A stretch of 64,000 nt of DNA from Faecalibacterium hattorii. Lineage in GTDB: Bacteria; Bacillota; Clostridia; Oscillospirales; Ruminococcaceae. This document shows, piece after piece, positions 35,537 through 45,177 of the stretch. The notes beneath the pieces are model-generated. The model made no database searches. It saw nothing but the letters and a program-made list of their open reading frames with translations, and was not told where the DNA came from. The DNA is taken from assembly GCF_003287455.1 (NCBI RefSeq), contig NZ_PRLC01000015.1, positions 1 through 64,000 of the forward strand, given 5' to 3'. Each line of letters starts with the position of its first letter. The stretch's first letter is position 1. Both the position numbers and the translations under genes were made by a program.

Positions 35537-36985
35537 ATGAGAAAGATTTCGCGTCGTAATTTCCTGTTGGCTTCTGGTGCAGTCGCAGTGACCGCAGCGC
35601 TCTCCGCATGCGGCGGCAGCTCTTCTTCTACCGCAGGCTCCACCGCATCCTCCACTGCCGCTTCTTCTGCTGCAGCTTCTGAGTCCGCAGCCGCTGAGGG
35701 CAAGGTCCTGAACATCTGGTGCTGGAACGATGAGTTCCAAGGCCGCTTCAACGACTATTATCCCGAAGTCTCCGAGGTCGCCGCGGATAAGTCCACCACC
35801 ACCCTGAAGGATGGCACCGTCGTCAAGTGGACCATCAACGCCAACGAGAACAACAACTATCAGAACAAGCTGGACGAGGCCCTGCTGAATCAGGACTCCG
35901 CAGCCGATGATGATAAGATCGATATCTTCCTGATCGAGGCCGACTACGCCCTGAAGTACGTCGATTCCGATTACGTTCTGGATGTCAAGAAGGACATCGG
36001 CCTGACCGATTCCGATCTGGCTGGCCAGTATCAGTACACCAAGGACATCGTTACCGTCGATGGCAGCCAGCGCGGCACCACTTGGCAGGCAACGCCGGGC
36101 CTGTTCGCATACCGCCGCAGCATCGCCAAGGATGTTCTGGGCACCGATGATCCCACCGAAGTGCAGACCTACCTGTCCGACTGGGATAAGTTCAACGATG
36201 TCGCCGCACAGGCAGCCGCAAAGGGCTACAAGATGCTGTCCGGCTTCGATGACGCATACCGCACCTTCTCCAACAACGTCGCAGCACCTTGGGTCAGCGG
36301 CACCACCGTCACCGTCGATGAGAACATCATGAAGTGGGTCGATCAGACCAAGGAGTACACCGACAAGGGCTACAACAACCAGTCGAGCCTGTGGGACTCT
36401 CAGTGGGCATCCGATCAGGGCCCCACCGGTAAGGTCTTCGGCTTCTTCTACTCCACTTGGGGCATCAACTTCACCCTGCTGGGCAACTCTCTGGCAACGC
36501 CTACCGCCGAGGGCGGCAAGGAAGAAGTCGGCAACGGCATCTACGGCGACTACGCAGTCTGCGAAGGCCCTCAGCCCTATTACTGGGGCGGCACTTGGAT
36601 CTGCGGCGCAGCAGGTTCCGATAACATCGAGACCATCAAGGACGTCATGCAGAAGCTGACCTGCGATGAAGCCATCATGAAGCAGATCACCCTCGACACG
36701 CAGGACTACACCAACAACGAGAAGGCCATGAACGAGATCGCCAACAGCGATTATAAGTCCGACTTCCTCGGCGGCCAGAACCACATCGCTCTGTTTGCAG
36801 AAGCTGCAACCAAGATCGATATGTCCAACGCCGGTCCTTACGATCAGGGCCTGAACGAGAGCTTCCAGAACGCCTTCAAGGATTACTTCACCGGCAACGT
36901 CGATGAGGACACCGCAAAGGCGAACTTCGAGACTGCCATCAAGGAGAAGTATCCTGAGCTGACCGATGTTGTCTGGCCCGCATAA
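35537..36985 (+). CDS. Sugar ABC transporter substrate-binding lipoprotein
   Basis: 482 aa. Signal MRKISRRNFLLASG with a twin-arginine-like SRRNF motif and lipobox LSAC (Cys at about 25), then a Ser/Thr/Ala-rich linker and a family 1 extracellular solute-binding domain. Anchored to the outer membrane face and delivers sugar to the two permeases downstream. GGAGG site. Very strong codon bias (few codons, many GAT/GCA/ATC) suggests high expression. No ATPase gene follows; a shared MsiK-type ATPase elsewhere is likely. Confidence 0.9.
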   Translation: MRKISRRNFLLASGAVAVTAALSACGGSSSSTAGSTASSTAASSAAASESAAAEGKVLNIWCWNDEFQGRFNDYYPEVSEVAADKSTTTLKDGTVVKWTINANENNNYQNKLDEALLNQDSAADDDKIDIFLIEADYALKYVDSDYVLDVKKDIGLTDSDLAGQYQYTKDIVTVDGSQRGTTWQATPGLFAYRRSIAKDVLGTDDPTEVQTYLSDWDKFNDVAAQAAAKGYKMLSGFDDAYRTFSNNVAAPWVSGTTVTVDENIMKWVDQTKEYTDKGYNNQSSLWDSQWASDQGPTGKVFGFFYSTWGINFTLLGNSLATPTAEGGKEEVGNGIYGDYAVCEGPQPYYWGGTWICGAAGSDNIETIKDVMQKLTCDEAIMKQITLDTQDYTNNEKAMNEIANSDYKSDFLGGQNHIALFAEAATKIDMSNAGPYDQGLNESFQNAFKDYFTGNVDEDTAKANFETAIKEKYPELTDVVWPA

Positions 36986-37018
36986 GAGTTGGGACGACCT
37001 CATAAACAACTGAAATAA

Positions 37019-37060
37019 AGGGGGCGGGCCGGACGCTGTGTCTCGCCCGCCCCTTTTTTT
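37019..37060 (+). terminator. Intra-operon attenuating terminator
   Basis: GGGGCGGGC/GCCCGCCCC stem with T7, placed between the binding-protein gene and the permeases. Partial read-through would give more binding protein than permease, a common arrangement. Confidence 0.8.
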
Positions 37061-37087
37061 CCTGAAAAACCGTCAGGAGGCAGTCAC

Positions 37088-38044
37088 ATGGGAGAAAAAA
37101 CGAATAAGAAAGGGTCGATCAGCTACGCGAAATGGGGCTACATCTTCATTGCGCCGTTCTTCATCATCTTCGCGGTATTTCAGCTGATCCCTCTGGCATC
37201 CACCATTTATTACAGCTTCTTTGAGTATTACCGCAGCGGCCTGAAGGTCATCGGACCCAGTTTCGTGGGCTTGAAGAATTACATGACCCTCTTTGCAACA
37301 GACCTGCCGAAGTATTTCGGCAACACCCTGCTGCTCTGGATCATCGGGTTCATCCCGCAGATCGCAGTCTCCCTGCTGCTGGCGGCGTGGTTCACCGACC
37401 TTCGCCTGAAGCTGAAGGGCCAGACCTTCTTCAAGACGGTCATCTACATGCCCAACCTGATCATGGCCTCGGCCTTCGCCATGCTGTTTTTTGCCCTCTT
37501 CTCTGACAACGGCCCCGTCAATGCGGTGCTGGTCGGCATGGGCATCCTGAAGCAGCCGTTCAGCTTCCTGAACACCGTCTGGGGCAACCGCGGGCTGATC
37601 GGCCTGATGAACTTCCTGATGTGGTTCGGCAACACCACCATCATGCTGATGGCCGCCATCATGGGCGTGGATCCCACCCTGTATGAGGCCGCCGAGCTGG
37701 ACGGCTGCACCCCGAACCAGATGTTCTGGAAGATCACCATCCCCCTCATCCGCCCCATCCTCGTCTACGTCATGATCACCTCGATGATCGGCGGCTTGCA
37801 GATGTTCGATGTGCCGCAGATCCTGACCAACGGCAAGGGCGGCCCGGACCGTACCTCCACCACCATGATCATGTACCTGAACAACCATCTGTTCAGTAAG
37901 AACTACGGCATGGCCGGTGCCGTTTCCGTGGTGCTGTTCCTCGTCTGCGCGGTGCTGTGCGTCATCGTTTACATGAGCCTGACCAAGGAAGACGACGGCC
38001 GCAGTAAAGCGGAGCGCAAGGCTTTGAAGGGAGGAAAGAAGTAA
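37088..38044 (+). CDS. Sugar ABC transporter permease (MalF type)
   Basis: 318 aa with six membrane helices. EAA loop EAAELDGCTPNQMFWKITIP contacts the ATPase. Starts after AGGAGGCAGTCAC. Its stop codon overlaps the start of the next permease. Confidence 0.9.
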   Translation: MGEKTNKKGSISYAKWGYIFIAPFFIIFAVFQLIPLASTIYYSFFEYYRSGLKVIGPSFVGLKNYMTLFATDLPKYFGNTLLLWIIGFIPQIAVSLLLAAWFTDLRLKLKGQTFFKTVIYMPNLIMASAFAMLFFALFSDNGPVNAVLVGMGILKQPFSFLNTVWGNRGLIGLMNFLMWFGNTTIMLMAAIMGVDPTLYEAAELDGCTPNQMFWKITIPLIRPILVYVMITSMIGGLQMFDVPQILTNGKGGPDRTSTTMIMYLNNHLFSKNYGMAGAVSVVLFLVCAVLCVIVYMSLTKEDDGRSKAERKALKGGKK

Positions 38045-38910
38045 TGGCAAACACTGCTAAGACAAAGTCGGAAAAAGCCACACTGGCTGCCCGCCGTACT
38101 GGCTGCTATATCGCACTGGTCCTCATCAGCTTTCTGTGCCTGTTCTTCTTCTACGTGCTGATCGTCAATTCCACCCGCACCCACTTCGAGATCCAGAAAG
38201 GCTTCTCGCTGCTTCCGGGCAAATCTCTGATGACCAACCTGAAAAACGTGCTGAACGACGCGAACATCCCGGTGCTGACCGGTGTGCGCAACAGCCTCAT
38301 CGTCTCGGCCTGCTCGGCGGCCCTCAGCGTGTATTTCTCGGCCCTGACGGCTTACGGCATCTACGCCTATAACTTCCGGTTCAAGAAAGCCGCTTTCGCC
38401 ATCATCCTGCTCATCATGACGATGCCCACGCAGGTCTCCGCACTGGGTTTCCTGCAGCTCATCACCAAGATGGGCCTGAAGAACTCCTTCCTGCCCCTCA
38501 TCATCCCCAGCATCGCAGCACCGGCGGTCTTCTTCTTCATGAAGCAGTACCTCGACGCAAGCCTGCCGATGGAGATCGTGGAAGCGGCCCGCATCGACGG
38601 TGCCGGTGAGTTCTACACCTTCAACAAGATCGTGCTCCCCATCATGAAGCCGGCGCTGGCCGTTCAAGCCATCTTCGCCTTCGTGTCCAGCTGGAACAAC
38701 TACTTCATCCCCGCTCTGGTTCTGGACTCCGCCGACAAAAAGACCCTGCCCATCCTGATCGCACAGCTGCGCAGCGCGGACTTCCTGAAGTTCGATATGG
38801 GCAAAGTTTACATGATGGTCGCCATCGCGATCCTGCCCGTCATCATCGTCTACCTGCTGCTCTCGAAGTTCATCGTCCGCGGCGTGGCGCTGGGTGGTGT
38901 GAAAGGCTAA
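38044..38910 (+). CDS. Sugar ABC transporter permease (MalG type)
   Basis: 288 aa with six membrane helices and the EAA loop EAARIDGAGEFYTFNKIVLP. Second half of the channel formed with the upstream permease; start overlaps its stop codon with GGAGG just upstream. Together with the lipoprotein it forms a CUT1-type oligosaccharide importer. Confidence 0.9.
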   Translation: MANTAKTKSEKATLAARRTGCYIALVLISFLCLFFFYVLIVNSTRTHFEIQKGFSLLPGKSLMTNLKNVLNDANIPVLTGVRNSLIVSACSAALSVYFSALTAYGIYAYNFRFKKAAFAIILLIMTMPTQVSALGFLQLITKMGLKNSFLPLIIPSIAAPAVFFFMKQYLDASLPMEIVEAARIDGAGEFYTFNKIVLPIMKPALAVQAIFAFVSSWNNYFIPALVLDSADKKTLPILIAQLRSADFLKFDMGKVYMMVAIAILPVIIVYLLLSKFIVRGVALGGVKG

Positions 38911-39095
38911 AATTTCGACCGCGGCCAGTGGCCGAAACAGGGAGAAATTTTTGGCGCAGCGGTCTGCAAGACGCGAGGCCCGCTCAAGGGCCGAAGCGGA
39001 TGCAGGGCACCGCAAGAGGGCGCTGCTTCCGTTTCCCGACTGGGAAACCAAACGAGCTTTTTCTACGCAATCACCCATTCTCCTTCCATATATCA

Positions 39096-39136
39096 AGCAA
39101 ACAGCCCGGCGGCAAGCCGGGCTGTTTGCTTTTTCT
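39096..39136 (+). terminator. Terminator of the ABC operon
   Basis: A 15-bp GC-rich stem, AGCAAACAGCCCGGC/GCCGGGCTGTTTGCT, then TTTTCT. The roughly 185 bp before it hold no gene; a weaker AAATTTC/GAAATTT pair lies at 38912-38952. Confidence 0.85.
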
Positions 39137-39138
39137 GA

Positions 39139-39167
39139 TTTACAAACCTGAACCGCTGTATTATAAT
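39139..39167 (+). promoter_or_regulatory. Promoter of the alanine symporter gene
   Basis: TTTACA, 17 bp, TATAAT directly after the terminator. Confidence 0.75.
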
Positions 39168-39197
39168 GAAGTAAAAAATCATAGGAGGAATCCGAAT

Positions 39198-40583
39198 TTG
39201 GTTCATCTGATCGAAGTGGTCTACCGTTTTCTCTGGGGCGATTGGTTCGTGCTGCCCATCGCGGGCGGCGTGGGGATCTCGCTGATGGTGGTGCTGCTGC
39301 TCACGGCGGGGGTGTTCTTCACCCTGCGCACCCGGCTGCTGCCGGTCCGCCTGTTCCGGGATATGATCTCCGCCGTCTGCGAGAAAAACCAGAATAGGGA
39401 AAGCCTCTCGTCCTTCCAGACCCTCGTGGTCTCCACGGCCACCCGCGTGGGTATGGGCAATCTGGTGGGCGTCGTGGCGGCGGTTTCGGCGGGCGGTGCC
39501 GGAGCAGTCTTCTGGATGTGGGTCACGGCCCTGCTGGGGGCCTCCACCTCCTTTGTAGAGTCCACCTTGGCCCAGAAGTATCGGCAGCCTGACCCGCTGT
39601 ATGGCGGCCAGCGCGGTGGTCCGGCCTATTATATCCACGTCCTCGCCGAGCGCAAGCGGGGGAAAAAGCTGCGCCACTCGGTGGTGGCCGTGCTGTTCGC
39701 GCTGGCGGGCCTCATCTGCTGGTGCGGCATCAGTCAGGTCATCTCGAATTCGGTCAGCTCCGCCTTCCAAAATGCGTTCCAGATCCCGTCCATCGTTACC
39801 ACCGTCGCGCTGGTGGCGCTGGCGGCGGTCATCGTCCTGCGCAAGAATGCTACCGTCAAAAGTCTGGACGTCATCGTGCCGATCATGGCGGTCTGCTATT
39901 TTGTTATGACCCTCTTCGTCATCGCGGCCAACATCACCCATGTCCCGGCGGTGCTGGGCCGGATCTTCTCCGAAGCCTTCGGTCTGCGGCAAGCGGCTGC
40001 GGGCGGCTTCGGTGCCGTGCTGATGAACGGCATCAAGCGCGGCCTCTTCTCCAACGAAGCGGGCAGCGGTTCGGCCCCCTGCGCGGCGGCAGCCGCCTCC
40101 TGCGATGACCCGGTCAAGATGGGGCTGGTGCAGGCGCTGGGCGTCCTCATCGACACCATCGTGATCTGCAGCTGTACGGCCTTCGTCATGCTTCTCGCCC
40201 CGGCATCCGTCACGGCGGGCCTGACCGGCATGGATCTGCTCCAAGCGGCGGTGCAGTACCACTTGGGCAGTTTCGGCGTCATCTTCATCGCGGTCACGCT
40301 GGCGCTGTTCAGCTTTTCCACCTTCCTCGGCATCCTGTTCTATGCCCGTTCCAATGTGGCCTACCTCTTCGGCGACCGCTGGCTCTGGCAGACGCTGTAC
40401 AAGCTGCTGGCGCTGGTCATGCTGCTGATCGGCGGCATGGAAGCCTACACGGTGGTATGGGACCTCGGCGATGTCGGGATCGGCCTGATGACCATCTTCA
40501 ACCTCATCGCGCTCTACCCGCTTTCCGGCGAGGCCATCGCCGCCCTGCACGACTATGAGCGCCGCAAGCACCTTGAACGCTGA
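39198..40583 (+). CDS. Sodium:alanine symporter (AGCS family)
   Basis: 461 aa, about 10-11 membrane helices. AGCS signature segments: TATRVGMGNLVGVVAA, GAVFWMWVTALLGAS and FSNEAGSGSAPCAAA. Imports alanine or glycine with Na+ in the cell membrane. A TTG start at 39198 is chosen because AGGAGG lies nine bases upstream and the promoter at 39139 excludes longer forms. Slightly shorter than many homologues but complete. Confidence 0.88.
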   Translation: MVHLIEVVYRFLWGDWFVLPIAGGVGISLMVVLLLTAGVFFTLRTRLLPVRLFRDMISAVCEKNQNRESLSSFQTLVVSTATRVGMGNLVGVVAAVSAGGAGAVFWMWVTALLGASTSFVESTLAQKYRQPDPLYGGQRGGPAYYIHVLAERKRGKKLRHSVVAVLFALAGLICWCGISQVISNSVSSAFQNAFQIPSIVTTVALVALAAVIVLRKNATVKSLDVIVPIMAVCYFVMTLFVIAANITHVPAVLGRIFSEAFGLRQAAAGGFGAVLMNGIKRGLFSNEAGSGSAPCAAAAASCDDPVKMGLVQALGVLIDTIVICSCTAFVMLLAPASVTAGLTGMDLLQAAVQYHLGSFGVIFIAVTLALFSFSTFLGILFYARSNVAYLFGDRWLWQTLYKLLALVMLLIGGMEAYTVVWDLGDVGIGLMTIFNLIALYPLSGEAIAALHDYERRKHLER

Positions 40584-40620
40584 GTCTTGAAAAACAAGCT
40601 GAAAAAATACGAAAAAACAG

Positions 40621-40649
40621 TTGACAAATCCGCCTCACTCTGCTAAAAT
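40621..40649 (+). promoter_or_regulatory. tRNA-Tyr promoter
   Basis: TTGACA, 17 bp, TAAAAT. Confidence 0.8.
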
Positions 40650-40685
40650 AAACAAGTCGTCCGGCAGCGGACGTGAACAGAATCT

Positions 40686-40771
40686 GGGCGTGTTCCCGAG
40701 TGGCCAATGGGGACAGACTGTAAATCTGCTGCTTTTCAGCTTCGGTGGTTCGAATCCACCCGCGCCCACCA
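40686..40771 (+). tRNA. tRNA-Tyr (anticodon GTA)
   Basis: 86 nt with long variable arm and encoded CCA. Acceptor GGGCGTG/CGCGCCC, anticodon loop CTGTAAA (GTA), T-arm GGTTCGAATCC. Its 3' end and terminator are duplicated 169 bp downstream. Confidence 0.95.
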
Positions 40772-40983
40772 AAAAAGCTCAACGCATGAATGTGCGCTGA
40801 GCTTTTTCTTTTATGCTCTTTTTGAACGTGCCTTGCGGGTGGATTCGAACAGCTGCGGCGCTGTCGCAGAAGACAGCGTAAAAACAGCCCAGTGGGCTGT
40901 TTTTAGCAGCGCGGCTTGCGTAATCCACCCGCGCCCACCAAAAAAGCTCAACGCATGAACGTGCGCTGAGCTTTTTGTTTTAT
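40753..40983. repeat. Duplicated tRNA-Tyr 3' end with antisense T-arm copy
   Basis: A 62-bp unit (3' part of the tRNA T-arm, acceptor, CCA and terminator) at 40753-40814 recurs at 40922-40983 with two mismatches. Between them: at 40835-40850 a perfect 16-nt reverse complement of tRNA positions 40748-40763, then hairpins including CAGCCCAGTGGGCTG at about 40.89 kb. GCGGGTGGATT (40835) and AATCCACCCGC (40922) form terminal inverted repeats of a 98-bp MITE-like unit. No gene in 40984-41104. Confidence 0.85.
40772..40810 (+). terminator. tRNA-Tyr terminator
   Basis: AAAAAGCTCA(A)CGCA pairs with TGCGCTGAGCTTTTT, then CTTTT. Confidence 0.8.
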
Positions 40984-41104
40984 AGTACGTTTGCCACGGG
41001 TTTGCATTATGCGGTAGTGCCTTGACTTTTTCGCGCCGACTTTTTGACCCCCTTAAAATACATAGTCATCAACCAGATAATGACAAGCAACAAGAGTCCC
41101 CTTG

Positions 41105-41782
41105 TTACCCTCTCAGTGCCCGCGCGCGGACTTCCGGCGACGCTGCGACAAGTAGATCGTAGAGATTGACCATATCGGTGACGGCCTGTCGGTCGTCGGC
41201 AGTCCATGTGTAATCGTACTGCGCACCGGATGCACCGGAATATCTTGTGATGATGGTTTTGGCACTGAGCATCTCACGCAGCCAATCGATTTCGCTGGGC
41301 TCCATCTCAAAATTGGAGAGGGCCCACCAAAGTTTTTTGTCTGTATCATAGGCGTAATCTGTATAATCCGGGTCGCACTCGTAAGTGTACAGATTATCTC
41401 CAGCGCGGACATAGACTGTGTTCAGGTCGATGCAGGAAGAGCCGTTGTAGGAAAAGTCCTCGTCGAAATACACGTCCTTGCATCCGTCGAAGATGTAGAT
41501 CCACGGAGAAAGGCAGCAGGTCTTGTTTTTCTCGGCCTTGTCATAGATCGGGCTGTCAAACTCCCAGCTCCGCTGTACCTCGTCATACTTGACGTTCACC
41601 TTCGCAATGGCGGCTTTCAATGCCTGAACTTGGGCTTCTTCGTCGTCATTCATTTCTTCGATCTGCGCAAGCGAGGTGCACCCGGCGGGGCTGATCGCCA
41701 GCGCGGGCATAGCCGCACCGGCCAGAGTTGCCATCATGCACAAACTTGCAACCACAATTTTGCCACATTTTACAAGTTTCAT
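41105..41782 (-). CDS. Secreted protein of unknown function
   Basis: 225 aa. Clear signal peptide: MKLVKCGKIVV, hydrophobic core, cleavage after PALA at about residue 29. The mature part has several Cys (GCTS, TCCLS, DGCKD, SSCID, YECDP), possible disulfides, and many aromatic and acidic residues. No known domain recognised. AGAGGAAATC-like ribosome site and a good promoter at 41920-41948. Just after its stop another frame encodes a hydrophobic helix and basic tail (LLLLVIIWLMTMYF, then GVKKSARK), a possible lost membrane anchor. Confidence 0.75.
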   Translation of the reverse strand: MKLVKCGKIVVASLCMMATLAGAAMPALAISPAGCTSLAQIEEMNDDEEAQVQALKAAIAKVNVKYDEVQRSWEFDSPIYDKAEKNKTCCLSPWIYIFDGCKDVYFDEDFSYNGSSCIDLNTVYVRAGDNLYTYECDPDYTDYAYDTDKKLWWALSNFEMEPSEIDWLREMLSAKTIITRYSGASGAQYDYTWTADDRQAVTDMVNLYDLLVAASPEVRARALRG

Positions 41783-41919
41783 TTTGATTTCCTCTTTTCT
41801 CTTGCTTTTTCTTGAATGCGGTTGTGATACAGAACCATTAAATACAAACTTAAAGGGGTATTACAGATGACGGTTGAAGAAGCCATGGCTTTTTTCCCGC
41901 ATTAGATTTCCACAAGTCT

Positions 41920-41948
41920 ATTATAGTCCGTTTCCGCTCGCATGACAA
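41920..41948 (-). promoter_or_regulatory. Promoter of the secreted-protein gene
   Basis: Minus strand TTGTCA, 17 bp, TATAAT, giving a leader of about 130 nt. The rest of 41783-42246 shows no gene. Confidence 0.7.
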
Positions 41949-42152
41949 TGTTTTATTAGCCGTTTTGGGAAACATTTTACACAAGCGAGGTGGAAAACGT
42001 TGCAGACAAGTTTCAGCGTCCAGTCAGGCGCTGGGCCAAGCGAAGGAAAGACACTGTTTAGCCAAAAGGCTTTACAGCTTTTTTTACTTTAACGTTAACC
42101 GCGCAAAATGAAACAGATGACGGCATCGCGGAGGTGCTGGAAAGGGTTCGGT

Positions 42153-42181
42153 TTGACCGGGAGACGAATCTATGCTAGGAT
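42153..42181 (+). promoter_or_regulatory. Promoter of the glycerate kinase gene
   Basis: TTGACC, 17 bp, TAGGAT. Confidence 0.6.
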
Positions 42182-42246
42182 AGGGCCAGACGAGAAAAGG
42201 CCGTGCCGCACGAAGAAGGTACGAACTTGAAAAGGAGGTTCCTTTC

Positions 42247-43491
42247 ATGAACTCGACTCTGCGAGAGGATGCGGATGCCATCATCCGCGCCAGCCTGAAC
42301 GCTGTTCTGCCGGACGAAGCGGTGCGGCGGGCGCTGGAAGCCTTCCGGCCCGGCAAAGGCCGGGTGCTGCTGGTGGCGGCGGGCAAGGCCGCGTGGCAGA
42401 TGGCACACACAGCGGTGGAGGTGCTGGGCCGGGTGGACGGCGGCGTGGTCGTGACGAAATACCACCACGGAAAAGGCGAGATCCCCGGCGTGGCGTGCTA
42501 TGAAGCGGGCCACCCGGTGCCGGACGAAAACGGCTTTGCGGCCACGGAACAGGCACTGGAATTGGTGCGGGGCCTGACGGCGGAGGACACCGTGCTGTTC
42601 CTGCTGTCGGGCGGTGGCAGCGCGCTGTTCGAAAAGCCGCTGATTCCGGGGGATGAGTTACAGGATGTTACATCCCAGCTTCTCGCCAGCGGGGCAGACA
42701 TCGTGGAGATGAACACCCTCCGCAAGCGGCTGTCCGGCGTCAAGGGCGGGCGGTTCGCGCAGCGCTGTGCCCCTGCGCAGGTGTTCGAAATCGTGCTCAG
42801 TGATGTTCTGGGTGACCCGCTGGACATGATCGCCAGCGGCCCGGCGGCGCCGGACTCTTCCACCTGCGCACAGGCCCTTGCCATTGCGGAAAAGTACCGG
42901 CTGAACCTGTCGGAACAGGCAAAGGCTTTACTGGCGCAGGAGACGCCCAAGGCGCTGGACAACGTGACTACAAAGATCACCGGCAGCGTGCGCCAACTCT
43001 GCGCGGCGGCGGCCGAAGCTTGCCGGGCGCGGGGCTATGAACCCGTTCTCCTGACCGACCAGCTCTGCTGCGAAGCGCGGGAAGCGGGCAGCTTCCTCGG
43101 CTCCATTGCCCGCGCCCACGCAGGGCAGGGCCGGAAGCTTGCGTTCATCGCGGGCGGGGAAACGGTCGTGCACCTGACCGGCAAAGGCCTCGGCGGACGC
43201 AATCAGGAGCTGGCGCTGGCCGCAGCCCCGGCTCTGGCGGGCCGGAACGCGGCGGTCTTCTCGGTGGGCAGCGACGGCACCGACGGCCCCACCGATGCCG
43301 CTGGCGGCTATGTGGACGGTGAAACCCTTGCCGCGCTGGTCGCAGCGGGCTGGAACGTCTACGATACCCTGCAAAATAACGACGCCTACCACGCCCTGCA
43401 AGCCATGGACGGCCTGATCCTCACCGGGCCCACCGGAACAAACGTCAACGATGTGGCTGTGGCGCTGGTGGAGGGAAAAGGCGCATGGTGA
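42247..43491 (+). CDS. Glycerate 2-kinase (MOFRL family)
   Basis: 414 aa. [12 protein letters not shown] and VVTKYHHG near the N terminus, [12 protein letters not shown] (nucleotide site), [14 protein letters not shown], and the C-terminal MOFRL part [12 protein letters not shown] and [13 protein letters not shown]. Makes 2-phosphoglycerate from glycerate and ATP, linking sugar-acid or serine breakdown to glycolysis. AAAGGAGG site. Confidence 0.87.
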   Translation: MNSTLREDADAIIRASLNAVLPDEAVRRALEAFRPGKGRVLLVAAGKAAWQMAHTAVEVLGRVDGGVVVTKYHHGKGEIPGVACYEAGHPVPDENGFAATEQALELVRGLTAEDTVLFLLSGGGSALFEKPLIPGDELQDVTSQLLASGADIVEMNTLRKRLSGVKGGRFAQRCAPAQVFEIVLSDVLGDPLDMIASGPAAPDSSTCAQALAIAEKYRLNLSEQAKALLAQETPKALDNVTTKITGSVRQLCAAAAEACRARGYEPVLLTDQLCCEAREAGSFLGSIARAHAGQGRKLAFIAGGETVVHLTGKGLGGRNQELALAAAPALAGRNAAVFSVGSDGTDGPTDAAGGYVDGETLAALVAAGWNVYDTLQNNDAYHALQAMDGLILTGPTGTNVNDVAVALVEGKGAW

Positions 43492-43511
43492 GAGATCACC
43501 ATGCGCCTTTA
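43477..43511 (+). terminator. Hairpin overlapping the glycerate kinase stop
   Basis: A 15-bp stem AAAGGCGCATGGTGA/TCACCATGCGCCTTT that includes the last codons and stop. The T run is short, so termination may be weak. Confidence 0.55.
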
Positions 43512-43546
43512 GCGGTGCACCCATTCCCCTTCTCTCCCGAAAAATC

Positions 43547-43575
43547 TTGCCTTTTCCCTGCAAAAGGCTTACAAT
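43547..43575 (+). promoter_or_regulatory. Promoter of the dipeptidase gene
   Basis: TTGCCT, 17 bp, TACAAT. Confidence 0.6.
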
Positions 43576-43625
43576 GGTCTCGGCAAACCGAACGGAACAT
43601 GACAAGATCTCGGAGGGACAAAGCA

Positions 43626-45116
43626 ATGGCTTGTACTACAATCTTAGTTGGCAAAAACGCATCCTACGATGGCTCCACGATGATCGCCCGGAACGACGAT
43701 TCGGGGTCGGGCCATTTCACCGCAAAAAAGTTCGTGGTCGTAAAACCGGAAGAACTCCCGGCGGTCTATCAGTCGGTGATCTCCCATGTGCAGATCCCGC
43801 TGCCCGGCGCAGGTCAGGCCATGCGGATGACTGCCATGCCCAACGCCGTGGCGGGCAAGGGCATCTGGGCGGCATCGGGCGTGAACGCGGTCAATGTCGG
43901 CATGACGGCCACCGAGACCATCACCTCCAACCCGCGCGTTCTGGGCGCGGACCCGCTCGTGGTGTACCAGCCCGCGCAGGGGGATCAGCCGGAGGTGCCC
44001 GGCGGCATCGGTGAGGAGGACATCGTCTACCTCGTGCTGCCCTATATCTGCTCGGCGCGCCAGGGCGTCGAGCGGCTGGGCAGGCTGCTGGAGACTTACG
44101 GCACCTATGAGATGAACGGCATCGCGTTTCAGGATGTCCATGAGATCTGGTGGCTGGAGACCATCGGCGGCCATCACTGGATGGCCCGCCGCGTGCCCGA
44201 CGACAGCTATGTAGTCATGCCCAACCAGCTCGGCATCGACAGTTTCGACTTCGCCGATGCAGCCGGTGCACAGGAAAACTACATGTGCTCGGCTGATTTG
44301 AAGGAGTTTGTGGATAAGTACCACCTTGACCTCTCGCTGGATGGCGAGTTCAACCCGCGGGACGCCTTTGGCAGCCACGACGACTCCGACCATGTCTACA
44401 ACACCCCCCGCGCATGGTTCATGCTGCGGTATCTGAACCCGAATACGTGGGCGTGGGACGGCCCGGATGCCGACTACACCCCGCGGTCGGACGATCTGCC
44501 GTGGTGCATGGTGCCGGAGCGGAAGGTCACGCCGGAAGATGTGAAGTACCTGCTCTCCTCCCACTATCAGGGCACGCCCTATGACCCCTATGCGGCTTAC
44601 GGCGACCAGAAGAGCAAGGGCGCATACCGTTCCATCGGCATCAATCGCAACGACTTCATGGCCCTGATCCAGATGCGCCCGGATGTGCCGGAGGACTTCC
44701 GCGCCGTGGAGTGGATCGCCTATGCGTCCAACGCCTTCAACACCATGGTGCCCTTCTACGCCAACGTGGACACCACCCCGGCCTACCTCGCCTGTACCAC
44801 CGGCGAAGTCTCCACCGACAGCTTCTATTGGGTCAGCCGGATGATCGCGGCTATGGCGGATGCCGCCTACGGCAAGTCCATCTTCCACATCGAGCGCTAT
44901 GAGGAGGCCGTCCTCTCGGCCACCCGCGCCCTGCTGCATGAGTATGACGAGAAGCAGCGGTCCGCCTTTGATCCCGCTGCCCGCGCCGCCCTGCGCACGG
45001 AGGCCAACGAGGCCATCGCCAAGGCGCTGAAAGCCCGCGCCGCCGATACGCTGGATAAGGTCCTCTTCGAGCTGAGCTGCAATATGAAGAACGCCTACTC
45101 CCGCTCCGACGCATGA
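43626..45116 (+). CDS. C69-family dipeptidase (PepD-like)
   Basis: 496 aa. N-terminal nucleophile hydrolase: MACTTILVGKNASYDGSTM, with Cys3 as the likely nucleophile after removal of residues 1-2. NDDSGSGHF and GKGIWAASGVNAVNVGMTA follow the family. No signal peptide, so it probably cleaves imported dipeptides. Start ATG 43626 behind GGAGGG, not the longer frame. Confidence 0.88.
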   Translation: MACTTILVGKNASYDGSTMIARNDDSGSGHFTAKKFVVVKPEELPAVYQSVISHVQIPLPGAGQAMRMTAMPNAVAGKGIWAASGVNAVNVGMTATETITSNPRVLGADPLVVYQPAQGDQPEVPGGIGEEDIVYLVLPYICSARQGVERLGRLLETYGTYEMNGIAFQDVHEIWWLETIGGHHWMARRVPDDSYVVMPNQLGIDSFDFADAAGAQENYMCSADLKEFVDKYHLDLSLDGEFNPRDAFGSHDDSDHVYNTPRAWFMLRYLNPNTWAWDGPDADYTPRSDDLPWCMVPERKVTPEDVKYLLSSHYQGTPYDPYAAYGDQKSKGAYRSIGINRNDFMALIQMRPDVPEDFRAVEWIAYASNAFNTMVPFYANVDTTPAYLACTTGEVSTDSFYWVSRMIAAMADAAYGKSIFHIERYEEAVLSATRALLHEYDEKQRSAFDPAARAALRTEANEAIAKALKARAADTLDKVLFELSCNMKNAYSRSDA

Positions 45117-45134
45117 CCCTTTTTTGAAACAGAG

Positions 45135-45174
45135 AACGCCCCTTCGCGGTTTTGTTCCGTGAAGGGGCGTTTTT
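45135..45174. terminator. Bidirectional terminator
   Basis: AACGCCCCTTC/GAAGGGGCGTT with T5, between convergent genes. Confidence 0.8.
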
Positions 45175-45177
45175 GCG

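Noticed and set aside
41867-41905. A 12-codon ORF beginning MTVEEAM, similar to the start of small BsrG/TxpA toxins
   Set aside because: Stops after 12 codons with no membrane helix; similarity of a few residues is not enough.
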